From positions 1 to 13,481 of the forward strand of contig JAOXYB010037851.1 of the NCBI GenBank assembly GCA_028565635.1: 13,481 bases of DNA. Direction: 5' to 3'. The notes beneath the pieces are model-generated. The model saw only the letters and a list, made by a program, of their open reading frames with translations. It had not been told where the DNA came from and ran no database searches. Positions 1-9,700 of the stretch are shown piece after piece (positions within the stretch are counted from its first letter, which is position 1; each line of letters opens with the position of its first letter). The DNA is from Phoronis ovalis. Taxonomy: Eukaryota; Phoronida; Phoronidae. The translations under genes were made by a program, and so were the position numbers.

Positions 1-234
1 AACTTGGTATTAAGTTGACTTGCTGCTATGTGTGCTTTTTATTTTTTTTAATTTTCTTGTTTAGGGATCCTCTCTTTCCCTACTAGTTTGTGAAAATCAA
101 GAAAGGTATTTTTCAAGAATCACTGCCCAAAAAATTACAACCCCACCCTTTCGTAGAGCACAAAAATTCATGCCCCCCCCCTTTGCCTGGCACAAAAATT
201 CGTGACCCCCCCTGTTTGCACCAACCTCCCCCCT

Positions 235-257
235 GTGGTAATTTCTGACCAGTCCCT
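235..257 (+). repeat. 23-bp direct repeat, copy 1
   Basis: This stretch is identical to 605-627 and each copy follows a C tract. It lies just inside the left arm of the foldback repeat and marks a duplicated unit or a shared end of the element. Confidence 0.85.
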
Positions 258-604
258 AATAACTATTTTAAAGGATTACACAATATAATATACAGGAGTT
301 GCAATCTATACACTAGAGAAGTTTGAAGGTATAAAAAGTGGCACTATGTATCATGGCAAAAAAGAGTCCCAAAATGCACCAGATTGCAGGAAATCACATG
401 AAATATTAAAAAAAATTCCCGGGGGGCATGCCCCCGGACCCCCCTAGTTGCGCTTCGCGCCCTGCGGGCGCTCGCCTGTCGGAGGGGGGGTCATAATTTT
501 TTTTTGCACGCTCTTAGGGGGGGGGTCAAATTTTTTGGCAAACCCTGGAGGGGGGGGTTGAATTTTTTGTGCACCATGTTTTTGAAATGCACCAACCCCC
601 CCCC

Positions 605-627
605 GTGGTAATTTCTGACCAGTCCCT
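605..627 (+). repeat. 23-bp direct repeat, copy 2
   Basis: This is the second identical copy of the 235-257 sequence, in the same orientation. It forms the apparent right boundary of the foldback repeat region. Confidence 0.85.
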
Positions 628-758
628 TACCGGTCATGCTGTTCCTGAATGCTATAGAATCATGCAACTTCTGTGCACCACTTTCTCTTGAACAAACTAG
701 GCGATTTAGGTAAATGATTTAGTGTCAAAGGTTAAACCTTTACACTCCATTAAGCAAA

Positions 759-923
759 TATAAATAACTCAATCTTGTTATAATACGATATTGTTCGGAT
801 AAAGGTCGGGATAAGTAGCTTTTAAGTTTGTTGGGTCATATGTTAGCTCCTGTTAGCTTTCAGCTATTCACACATACTACTGAATGATCAACAGGAAAAA
901 GAAGTTCACATTAAAATTTGAAG
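759..923 (+). promoter_or_regulatory. Possible promoter and first non-coding exon of the GT31 gene
   Basis: A TATA-like TATAAATA sits at 759-766. A strong donor, AAG|GTAAGT, follows at 923/924. A matching acceptor lies at 2142/2143, just upstream of the galactosyltransferase start codon, so a 5' UTR exon ending at 923 is plausible. The transcription start is not visible, and this is inference from splice signals only. Confidence 0.3.
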
Positions 924-2142
924 GTAAGTTAACTCGGGCCTGCAGACTTTCGAGAATGTTTTTGATCCAGGGAGCTGTATAGTCGAACTTTCAATCGTCA
1001 GTGTAATTTTGAAACACACGATATTACTAGTACTGTTGCATTCAGCATTCGATCGATGCCTTTTTATTTATCACTTCTGCAAATTGTGACTTGTTAACAA
1101 AACCTATGTCCATTCACCGGCATTCATGATTCATTTATGTTAGTAATTTATAATAAAATATTAATAATAATAATGAGTGTTTTATTATTCCCTCTATAAA
1201 TTTAAGACAACAGGTCAATAGTACTAGTAGACATAGACATGCAAGTACACTTTTAGTACATGCAGAATAAATTATGTATGAATACATGGAATATTGCCAC
1301 GGTGATCGATTGTCTAAGTATTCTGTTTACAGACACTACTAAAGAGAAAGAGACAGAGAGACAGTTTATTAGTAGCTTTATCCGGGAGTTTTGCGGTTTT
1401 ATTTGATTGCTTAGAATTAACCTTTGGATTTTGATTTAGTATCGCCGAATGGGTGCAGCAACAGTAGTTTAAAAAACCATGGACTGTATTGTAAGAAGAC
1501 TGGAGTGATCAATGCATCATATCGACTTAAACAGGTATTATATTTAATACTTGATGCAAATACAACCTTAACAGGCCCGCCGCCGGGACAACAGGGATGT
1601 GACAAAGCATTTCAGCTATTATATATATCCACTCACCTATTACCAGTTTATTATTATACTGTATATTATAATAGGTTTAATATTTCATTATTTTTTGCAT
1701 AGTATCGAACTTGTTATTTTTGCAAATGACATTCAATATGTAGTTCAATATTCATATTTAATAATAACAGTGATATTGAACTGGTGTTAAATTAATTGGT
1801 GCATAACTGTGACTGCAAGCTAGGTGTTCATCGTGTGTTCATGTATAACTATTCAATTTCTTTATTTCACGTAACCCTTAAAACTGATTATTTCTGTTTC
1901 GTATAACATTCTCATTGTTCAGAGATTGTTTTATTTAAACTATTGAACAGTCTACATTTAACGCTGATAATCATAATTTATACTAAGCATCTTTACTTCA
2001 CTGTGTTCAGGGAAAGGAAGTCGATTTCCGCGCAAAAAAGTTTATCACCACAGTTATAAGTGAAGCCAGGGTGTGACGCCACATATGATGACTACATGAC
2101 ATGATAATGCAACATTTTGCTATTTATTTATGTTTATTACAG
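924..2142 (+). other. Probable 5' UTR intron of the GT31 gene
   Basis: The stretch runs from GTAAGT at 924 to a pyrimidine-rich acceptor ending TTTATTACAG at 2142. It is AT-rich with short simple runs (an AAT run near 1150-1173, GA-rich 1342-1363). The open frames near 1417-1702 have no recognisable protein content and no good start codon. Nothing else is supported here. Confidence 0.35.
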
Positions 2143-2252
2143 GAAGCATTCCAATAAGATGCAATTGAAGATGTGCTAATGGTAGATAATTAAATTACTT
2201 GCAAGCAACCTAGGCAGATCGTTCTACTGCAACAACGAACGATAATATAAAA
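2143..2252 (+). promoter_or_regulatory. Predicted 5' leader with two tiny uORFs
   Basis: The exon between the inferred acceptor (2142) and the start codon (2253) holds ATG at 2159 with a 6-codon frame ending in TAA at 2177-2179. A second ATG at 2179-2181 overlaps that stop (TAATG) and opens a 4-codon frame ending at 2193. If this leader is transcribed, these uORFs could lower translation of the downstream enzyme. The leader itself is inferred. Confidence 0.35.
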
Positions 2253-3620
2253 ATGAAATTGCTCTGGCGAGGGGCTATTTCGCAATTAACTTTGTTATCG
2301 GTCTGTGTGGCCTTTGCCTTTTTTGTCGTTTACAGACTATCGATGTTTCCTACGCAAAACGTTTTACAAAATGTAAATCGCCAATCGTATGATAACGAAT
2401 TAAGGATACCCGATAGCAAAGTTGATAACAAATTTAAAAGCAATACAGAGACAAGCAAAGAGGGTGTTGTCGAAAAAGCAGTTAACAATGTTACAATTCA
2501 TACAGTTCTCACAAACATAAAAACGTTACCTGAATTTGAGATTGTGAATTATACTCGGATACAAAAACTTCCTTTAACCTTTCAAATTGAGAAGATAGAC
2601 AGAGATAAAGAATCGAACAAGACAGCAAAAGCAGGGAGCATATCTAAGATAATACCGCCGAAATCGAAAGCTGACGAGAAGGCAACAGATTCAAAGTTGG
2701 AAACCAAAAAGAAACAGCAAACGGAGGATATAATATTTGAAAATCCCACTTATCCTCAACAATTTGGATATCTGTTAAATAATGAAAATATATGTGTAAA
2801 TACGCCAATAGTCCACCTTATGATTTACGTTCATACATCTCCTAGTCATCATGAACAAAGAAATATCATACGGAATACGTGGGGAAATTTAACGCTGTTT
2901 CATAAGGTGAACGTTCGATTAATATTTCTTGTTGGTAAGATAGTGAACGATGAAAAAAACACTCAGAAAGCATTGAAATATGAGCAAATGTTGTATAAAG
3001 ACATTGTACAAGGAGATTTTATCGATAGCTACAGAAATTTAACATTAAAAGCCATCATGGGCCTAAAGTGGGTAAAAAGTTATTGTCCACAGGCAAAATA
3101 TGTGTTAAAATGTGACGACGATGTTTTTGTAAATATTTTCGGTTGGCTAAGGTTTTTATTAGTTCAACAGCAGAACCAGAAACGCTTCTTATCATGTTAT
3201 CAGTGGCCACATAACGCCATGCATGTTATGCGTGATGAAAAAACTTGTTTAAAGTGGTGTGTAGATCCAAAAGAGCTTGTAGGTCGGGATACATATCCTA
3301 AATATTGCGCGGGCGCAGGATTAGTAATTTCAGCAGATTTGATAGCGGATCTGTATAATGCCAGTCAACATCACCCATTCTTCTGGGTTGATGATGTTTA
3401 CCTCACAGGTCTTCTGCCACTCACATTGTCTAATGTCAACTATATAAAAATTAATCAAAACTTTACAATGCATCAACCAACGGCACATAATAACATTGTA
3501 AAGTCACCTACATGTAATTTACTAATAGCAGGAGCACCGAATGTGGAGACGAGATATTTATTTTGGAAAAATGCAGTAGAAAAGAAACCAAAAGATTTAA
3601 AAATCTTTGGTATCGAATAG
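2253..3620 (+). CDS. Beta-1,3-galactosyltransferase-like enzyme (GT31)
   Basis: The 455-residue protein is encoded in a single uninterrupted exon, as is usual for many beta-1,3-galactosyltransferases. It is a type II Golgi membrane protein: short cytosolic start, hydrophobic anchor at about 9-28, then a long Lys/Glu-rich stem to about 180. The catalytic domain (about 185-410) shows the family landmarks in order: IRNTWG at 206-211, FLVG at 225-228, DSYRNLTLK at 258-266, the metal/UDP-sugar motif CDDD at 287-290, YPKYCAGAG at 348-356 and WVDDVYLTG at 378-386, the counterpart of the usual EDVYVG with Asp in place of Glu. Sequons lie at N79, N99, N122, N212, N262, N369 and N403. The first in-frame ATG has A at -3. 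The family transfers UDP-sugar (usually galactose, sometimes GlcNAc) in beta-1,3 linkage to glycoprotein or glycolipid acceptors. Donor and acceptor cannot be told here, so no paralogue symbol is given. Confidence 0.92.
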   Translation: MKLLWRGAISQLTLLSVCVAFAFFVVYRLSMFPTQNVLQNVNRQSYDNELRIPDSKVDNKFKSNTETSKEGVVEKAVNNVTIHTVLTNIKTLPEFEIVNYTRIQKLPLTFQIEKIDRDKESNKTAKAGSISKIIPPKSKADEKATDSKLETKKKQQTEDIIFENPTYPQQFGYLLNNENICVNTPIVHLMIYVHTSPSHHEQRNIIRNTWGNLTLFHKVNVRLIFLVGKIVNDEKNTQKALKYEQMLYKDIVQGDFIDSYRNLTLKAIMGLKWVKSYCPQAKYVLKCDDDVFVNIFGWLRFLLVQQQNQKRFLSCYQWPHNAMHVMRDEKTCLKWCVDPKELVGRDTYPKYCAGAGLVISADLIADLYNASQHHPFFWVDDVYLTGLLPLTLSNVNYIKINQNFTMHQPTAHNNIVKSPTCNLLIAGAPNVETRYLFWKNAVEKKPKDLKIFGIE

Positions 3621-3927
3621 CTTGGCCAATTTACGTCACCATAGATAGAAAGAACTCTCTATTCGGTTCCACATGCAATATCATTATTTTGCTGAACTAC
3701 TAAATTTCGCCTCTGGATGCAAGAAATGTTTGTCTTAAACATTTTAATCTCACCAAAGCGTTGTCAGTGTCATGCTTTATGATGTAAAATATTAAGATAT
3801 ACAAGGAAACAGTTAACGTAAATTAAAATATGACTTTTGCATAGTTTTACGCAATTGTTTTGGTGAGAAAGTATGTTTTGTTTTTGTACGTACTGTCATT
3901 TTATTATTTTGCATGTAAATTTAACGA

Positions 3928-3933
3928 AATAAA
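3928..3933 (+). promoter_or_regulatory. Poly(A) signal of the GT31 gene
   Basis: AATAAA lies about 310 bp after the stop codon and is the first canonical signal downstream. It implies a 3' UTR of about 3621-3955. Confidence 0.6.
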
Positions 3934-3955
3934 AAGTAGCATACCTTACTACCTG

Positions 3956-6640
3956 AATTTTATTTGCTACCTTATTGATTGTATTATATTGATATACGTT
4001 GTACTTGCTTGAACATGAAAAATATGTTTATTTTGTAATAGCAATATAATAGTTAACTAGAAAAACGTTTTATTTCTTTCCTATGATGATTTTCAGAATC
4101 TCGGTTAATGTGTTGGGAAGAAGCGTATGAAATATATTCTAAATTGATTACTGCGATTAACTGATTATTATAAAACATCAAAGTCGTACAACAACTATTT
4201 TTGTTACTCTTGTTTCGCTAATTCACGCAAGAGTTAACAGCATAATAAAATAACAGGATTATACCGATTAGGGGACGAACAAAGTCTCATCATGGAGAGC
4301 CAGTTTCTTATGAAGTAGCATTATAATTTTAATATTAAAGATGCTTTTAAATTCGCGAAAAACCAGGGATATGAAATCACTACCACATAAGTTATTCTGA
4401 TTGTTTTGGTTATCAACAATATTTTCGTTGTAACAGCAGGGCACTATGTTCATTGTCCGCTTAAATTTCGATGTGAATTCAAACCGGAAAATGCTTTGAA
4501 GTCGGTTTCCACGAGAGAAACTGGTAAGAAATGTCTAAATGTTACACTTTACGAATTGCGTTGTCTACCTTAGGGGATGTATCAAAATGTTCATTGTTTT
4601 AAATTGGTTTAAGCATGGGCATTCTTTATTCTCAACTCTCTAATCAGTAGCAGAATTTATATCTTGGTGAAACACAAAATGGCAAAAATTCATTTTCTCT
4701 TCGCAGTTTTTACAGTCATATTTCTACATGTTTTTATTATGCAGCTGTTTCTTATTGTCATAGTCATTCAGGATCTCCACACTTTATTATAAACGCTTGT
4801 GGTTTTGATTAAAACCTGTGTTATAAAAGTATCGTATTGTCTGTAATGTGCCTAATTAACGTCACGCCCACAGAAGAGCGCCTTAATTAACGCTTCGAGT
4901 GCCAAATCAATTCCTTTGTTAATTCTTCCTTTTTGGTATCCCTGAACGATATTTCTTGTTTTGCAACTGTAACGATTCTCCAAAGTCTACACTATCAACG
5001 TATTCCTTCTAAATATTTTCATTTGTTTCTAGGTATGGTCAAGGGTGTCTGCCATTGTCCTTAATTGGTACGACACTGTCCCTTTTACAGTTGATAACTT
5101 AAAAATACGCAGATAATAAGTATATGTTGTACAGAAGGTTACAGCATAGGACATAACTAATGTTCAATTCACTGAGAAATTTTTATATCTGATGATTCGT
5201 AAGTTTCCCTGGAGTGCTATACATTGAATGTACACAGCCGTAAATTAACTGCTTCTTATGTATGCCAATGTAAATGCAGAATTTTGGAAAGTAAATTCAT
5301 CGCAACTGATTCAGCGCTAGAAGATTATTTTAAATATGTTACAACTTTAATTGGTAATACTTTAAAGATAATATATAAGGTTACCTTTTGACACTTGAAT
5401 TAATCGGGCTACTTATGCATGCAGATGTCATTTTCTATATTTAATTTTAAAATCACAAAAAATTGGATATTTTAAGAAATAGATATATTTATGATGTTTT
5501 GGCATTTCTGCCGTCATCAGGTATCAGTTATTTTTGTGATTGTAATCATTTTATAGTGACTACATAATATATTAATTTGATGTTGCAATGGATATACAAC
5601 GTAACGCATGCATAAAGGCGCTGGGCGGACGACGTTTATGTATGTGAGTAGCTGGTACGAAACATCACAAATCATATGAAACCAAGTTGTTTGGACTCTT
5701 GAGTTATAACATGTCGAGGAAAGACGTTTTCCTACATCATGTTGAAAAATAAAAACATTTTTTTCAAAAGCGCAAAATGTCCGTGTTTCGTAATAACGAA
5801 AAGGCGGGTTACATTGTATGCATAAAGTTAGCGGAAAACAAAGTATATTAGAAGGTGTTATTATAATATTTGAAAGACATTTTAATACATTTAAAAATGT
5901 ATTCGTATTTTACCGTGTAGACATTTAATTTTAGAATCATGGATAATCGTACAGAATTTTCGCCATTTTGTGTTTAGCGGAGAAAATAGTTTAAATACGA
6001 AAAATGTGATTTTCACGGAAAGAACACAATTTTGAACTTGCTCACCATTGCTTTATCTACTGAACTAAAGTTAAAGTCCCTAAAAAGTGGCAATACTTAA
6101 CATATGCAATTTTTTATTTTTGCTCTTGCGTTATATATGCAGAGCAGTCATTTTATGGGAGTGTGTGTGTGGGGGGGGGATTGATACTGGGGCAATATGT
6201 TGATACTGAATATATATTTTGATAACAGGTAAAGATAATGACGACTATCTAATAAGTTTTAACAAAAATAAATTTCACCAAAAAGGGACCGAGTTCAGAG
6301 ATCGATACGTTTCAAATTATACACATATCCACTCAAATCTCTTCAGCAAAATAGCAATCACTCGTCAATAAATATAAAATTTAATTTTTCCTAGTATTAT
6401 TCAATTCCTCAAAATGTGCAATAAAGTCTAATATATATCCAAATAATTTGTTTCGAAAATTATCATACTTATTACATGAAAACAAAAAGTACATCTCATC
6501 TTCCACAACGAATTTTGGACCTATCATTCATGGCCCGCCAAGCCCGTCCAAGTTGGTGTTGAGCGATGCCACCGAGAGTTGCATACAAGTGATTCCTCGG
6601 CAATCCGCTTAGTGTCGCTTAATTGAATATGGTCGCTACC
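3956..6640. other. Intergenic AT-rich stretch
   Basis: I find no convincing exon, tRNA or other RNA gene on either strand. Open frames such as the minus-strand one near 4268-4453 and a 37-codon hydrophobic frame at 4679-4792 look like chance in AT-rich DNA. A short G run lies at about 6171-6179. The only structured object is the hammerhead-like remnant listed separately. Confidence 0.6.
5452..5540 (-). repeat. Degenerate hammerhead-ribozyme-like repeat remnant
   Basis: Read on the minus strand, 5520-5514 is CTGATGA, the hammerhead core box. After one base (5513) comes a 4-bp stem, GGCA / TGCC, closed by a GAAA loop (5512-5501). The next core box, which should be GAAA, reads AAAA (5500-5497) followed by C. 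The order CTGATGA-N-stem II-GAAA-C is the known type I hammerhead layout found in metazoan Penelope-like elements and small retrozymes. An 11-nt inverted repeat (ATCACAAAAAT) flanks it at 5453-5463 and 5530-5540. The changed G and the lack of an obvious NUH cleavage site with a stem III suggest a dead copy. Seen: the motif. Known: the hammerhead layout. Inferred: the relationship. Confidence 0.45.
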
Positions 6641-6728
6641 ATGTCATAACTTGCCCTTTTTGAAAAGATCCAGCAGCTATATGTAAAGTTCTTCGTCTAA
6701 TTCGAGGAATTAGCTAAGAAAGCCTATA
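6641..6728 (+). promoter_or_regulatory. 5' flank and leader of the glucose-6-phosphatase gene
   Basis: The sequence before the start codon has an in-frame stop at 6711-6713, which fixes the first possible ATG at 6729. A perfect 7-bp inverted repeat, CTAATTC-GAG-GAATTAG, spans 6697-6713 and could form a small hairpin about 15 bases before the start. I see no TATA box or other confident promoter element, and the transcription start is unknown. Confidence 0.3.
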
Positions 6729-6797
6729 ATGATGGACATGGATAATGTATATATGGTTGGTGTTAGCATTATTTCTTTGATGCAGTCCAGTTTTCAG
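6729..6797 (+). CDS. G6PC exon 1 (residues 1-23)
   Basis: This short exon was found by looking for an N-terminus that joins in phase 0 to the GYDEF exon. It encodes a segment ending GVSIISLMQSSFQ, comparable to the G..I..LQ segment at the family N-terminus and of the right length (human 24 residues before the same point). It ends CAG|GTAAGG, a strong donor. ATGs also occur at codons 2, 4 and 9; the first is chosen because an in-frame stop lies just upstream. Confidence 0.82.
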
Positions 6798-9700
6798 GTA
6801 AGGAGAGTGATGATACGATCTGGAAAATCTTGCTACGTGACCTTAGCCTTAGGCTTAAACTGTTAAAGCTGCCGATAGTCCTGGTCCATGATGTTCTGCA
6901 CTAGCTCTTGATAATCTGACTTGTGAGCTGTGCGAACAGTCATGGAAACTTACATAGCCAATTACAGTGAAAGTGATCAAACTTGGAAATCTATGTAATT
7001 CCTACCGAATGAGTTCATATATCAGCGTCCAGATACTCTCTGATTATCTCAAAGCTTTATTTACCACAGGGTATACTTTTCTTGTTATATATTTACCACA
7101 GTATATTTTCAAAAAATATTCGTTTACCACAGGGTGTATTTCTTGGAAAACGCATTTACGACAGGTATGAAAAATAAAGGTTCGTTACAAAATTTATGTA
7201 CCACGGTATATAATTTACAAGTAAATTTTACACAATGTATCTGTTTTTTTGGTGTATTTTTGGTGACCTTTATTTACTGCAGGGTCAAGGTTTTTTACCC
7301 TGGGCCGCACACTTCTACCAATTTTTTATCAAGTGCCTACCAGGAGATAACTTTGCCATTCCGTGTTGTACTGAATTAATTGTCCTATCAAATGTGTGCT
7401 GGTCAAGAATTTCATGCATGGCTCCTCTGATGGTGTACAATAACTCTACATTGATAAGAGAACCTTTGAAGCTATCATTAAGGAGTGCTTTATGTCCAGA
7501 TTTGATGAAAATTGCATTTGAAGCCTGTGGGAAATAAAATGCAGGTTTCTTCTCATATGTCCTTTAAAAGCAAATGTTTGAAGCATGTTTTGGGCAAATT
7601 TTCAGGAATATTACATTCCACTTATTGGTTCTTATGACATTCGTATACTGTGCTAATAGTGTCAGTTAAAATGTACCTGTAATCATAATTATTGTAATAA
7701 TGATTATAATTACTGTGTTTCTTATCTGTTTTCTGTCTAACAAGTCAATTTTATAAAGATCACCTTTTTCTGAAGTTCATGTTGCTTCAAAATTTTGGTT
7801 CCAAAGCTTTGATCAAAAATATCATTTTGCTGAAGACCAGCTTGGGCTTGTTTTAGTAAACTCACTCATAGATATCATTATACTTTTTGTTTTTCTTCAT
7901 GTACATTTAACGTTAGTTTTGTTTTCATCTTTTGGCTAATAAAAAATGAAAAATATTGTTTCCTTTACTAAATCCATGTACACTATGGAATAAAATGCCT
8001 TATATCAGTATACTAAATTATCATGAAGTTATTTTACTTATTGCTTTTCAGGGATATGATGAATTTATGCTGTTCCTGTCCCATCTGGGAGACCCACACA
8101 AGTCTTTCATCTTTTATTTTCCACTTGCCTATCACATGTGCCATTCTGTGGGTATTAGAGTTATCTGGGTAGCTGCAATATCAGAATCACTGAATGCTAT
8201 TCTAAAATGGTAAATGCTAGTACTTTGAGTCTTGTATTGTTTTGTGCTTTGAAAAATGATTTATCTATAACTTTCTTTCAATCTTGGTACAAGAATTTTT
8301 ATTTTTGACTTACCATATTTTTCTGAATAGATTGCTTACATGCACAAGACTTGGATTAGTAGCTCGCTCTAAGGAGCTTACTAACAAATGGAAGCTCCCT
8401 TGTGTTATAGTGGTGTTATGTAAAATATTTCAGTTGTTTAATTTCATGTGTCCCAGTAAAAAAAAAACAGTTGTCTGTTTGAATAAATATGGCACTTCAA
8501 TTATTCATTCTCCAAGTTAGTTTTCTGCAAGATGGATGCACACAAACATGTGTATATATGCAAGCTGCTTACGATTTAAAGCACTAACCAGTTTTTGATT
8601 TGACAGTAAGAGCCCTTGTGTTTTAGCTAATAAAAGCATGTTGGTTGCTGTTCTCTTTCTCTTTCTTCATCATTCCTACTTTTTAAAATATTTATATAAA
8701 TTTTAGGTTTTTACATGGAGAAAGGCCGTATTGGTGGGTGCAAGAAACCAATGTATATGATCCACTATCACCACCCGACTTACAACAGTTTAGGTTAACG
8801 TGTGAAACAGGGCCTGGTAAGTATGACTTCATTTACATCAATATTGGCTTTTTTTTATTCAGTATTATGTTTAATAAGATATCATCGTTTTGAACAGTGA
8901 TGGAGCAGTAAGTTCATTATACTGTGTATGTACTGTGATCTTTAACTCAAGAACAAATTTGCAAAACAAAGTATTAGTATATGTCAGAATTTTTCAAATA
9001 AAAAAATTATAAATCATATTCATATATAAATACCTGAAAGCTTGAGTTCACTGGTCAGTGAGTTAATAATTCGTAATATTTCAGGTAGTCCATCAGGACA
9101 TGCTATGGTGACGTCATCAACTCTTTTTATATTAACATCAGCTTTAATTTTCCACAAAATTTCCCATTCAAAGCACAGGTAAGCTGTTTTGTTATATGAA
9201 TCTTTAATTGGCATACATTGTGCATCATTATAGATGTATTATTTTAGTTTCTCACTGTCGTTAACATTAAACATTTGTCACAATTGTTATCACAGTCTCG
9301 AGTTAATATAGTGTCAGAGATGTGTGTTTGATTCAGCAATCAACATATAGACAAAAACATTTGACAAAGTTAGGATTATAATGATAACCCTGTTATAAAT
9401 AGACAGACTTGTCTTTCATGTTTTCACTGTGGTATTCATGAATCATGACCAGTAGCAAGTGTTACTGATTTTGATTGTAATACTATAATTGTTTTTCTCT
9501 TCACAACTTACTGAACATCCTCTGGTCAGTATATAGTGTCCTTATTCCTCATAAGTGTTATAAGACTACAGTGATTATGTGAAGTTTACATATGTTACCT
9601 TTAAAGATGTATATGCTTTCAAGCTAGGACCATGTTCTGTAATTGAAATGACTATTAATCAATGCTGTATTTTTTATAGGAGTATTTTAACAGTGGGATT

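Larger units (their letters stand above)
118..628. repeat. G/C-tract foldback repeat with short tandem units
   Basis: The left part (about 158-217) has two C-rich units spaced 32 bp apart, each reading GCACAAAAATTC followed by TG and a C tract. The right part (about 484-575) has three G-rich units of about 33 bp that are the reverse complement of the same theme (G tract, then TCAAATTTTTT and GC). Two strong palindromic stems lie between them: CCGGGGG..CCCCCGG near 419-437 and GCGCCC-TGC-GGGCGC near 457-472. A 23-bp direct repeat starting GTGGTAATTTCTGACC is identical at 235-257 and 605-627. The arrangement looks like a non-autonomous repeat or a fragment of one. There is no coding capacity and the family is not identified. 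The structure is seen directly; its mobile origin is inferred. Confidence 0.7.
6798..8051 (+). other. G6PC intron 1, with repeat and antisense remnants
   Basis: This phase 0 intron runs from GTAAGG to TTGCTTTTCAG. The position (after residue 23) has no counterpart in the human gene. It contains the roughly 32-bp tandem repeat at 7059-7165 and antisense coding-like fragments between about 6863 and 7880, both listed separately. Confidence 0.8.

Noticed and set aside
1417-1790. Overlapping open frames on both strands in the 5' UTR intron
   Set aside because: They have no ATG start in good context and no recognisable protein content. They are considered chance.
4679-4792. 37-codon hydrophobic ORF
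   Set aside because: It is short, in AT-rich intergenic DNA where hydrophobic frames arise by chance, and lacks supporting splice or poly(A) context.
7195-7212. TTTACAA|GTAAAT as an alternative exon 1 donor of G6PC
   Set aside because: The phase fits, but the upstream peptide is part of the degenerate tandem repeat and lacks the family's N-terminal pattern.
7235-7537. 100-codon plus-strand frame in G6PC intron 1
   Set aside because: The same DNA reads more like coding sequence on the minus strand, and the plus frame starts in a T-run. It is probably a shadow of the antisense remnant.
7998-8051. In-frame ATG at 7998 as an alternative start for G6PC
   Set aside because: It would read through a strong acceptor (TTGCTTTTCAG), and the residues do not resemble the family N-terminus, whereas 6729-6797 does and joins in phase.
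9109-9116. TGACGTCA (CRE-like) site
   Set aside because: It is the coding sequence for Val-Thr-Ser in exon 4, with no reason to treat it as regulatory.
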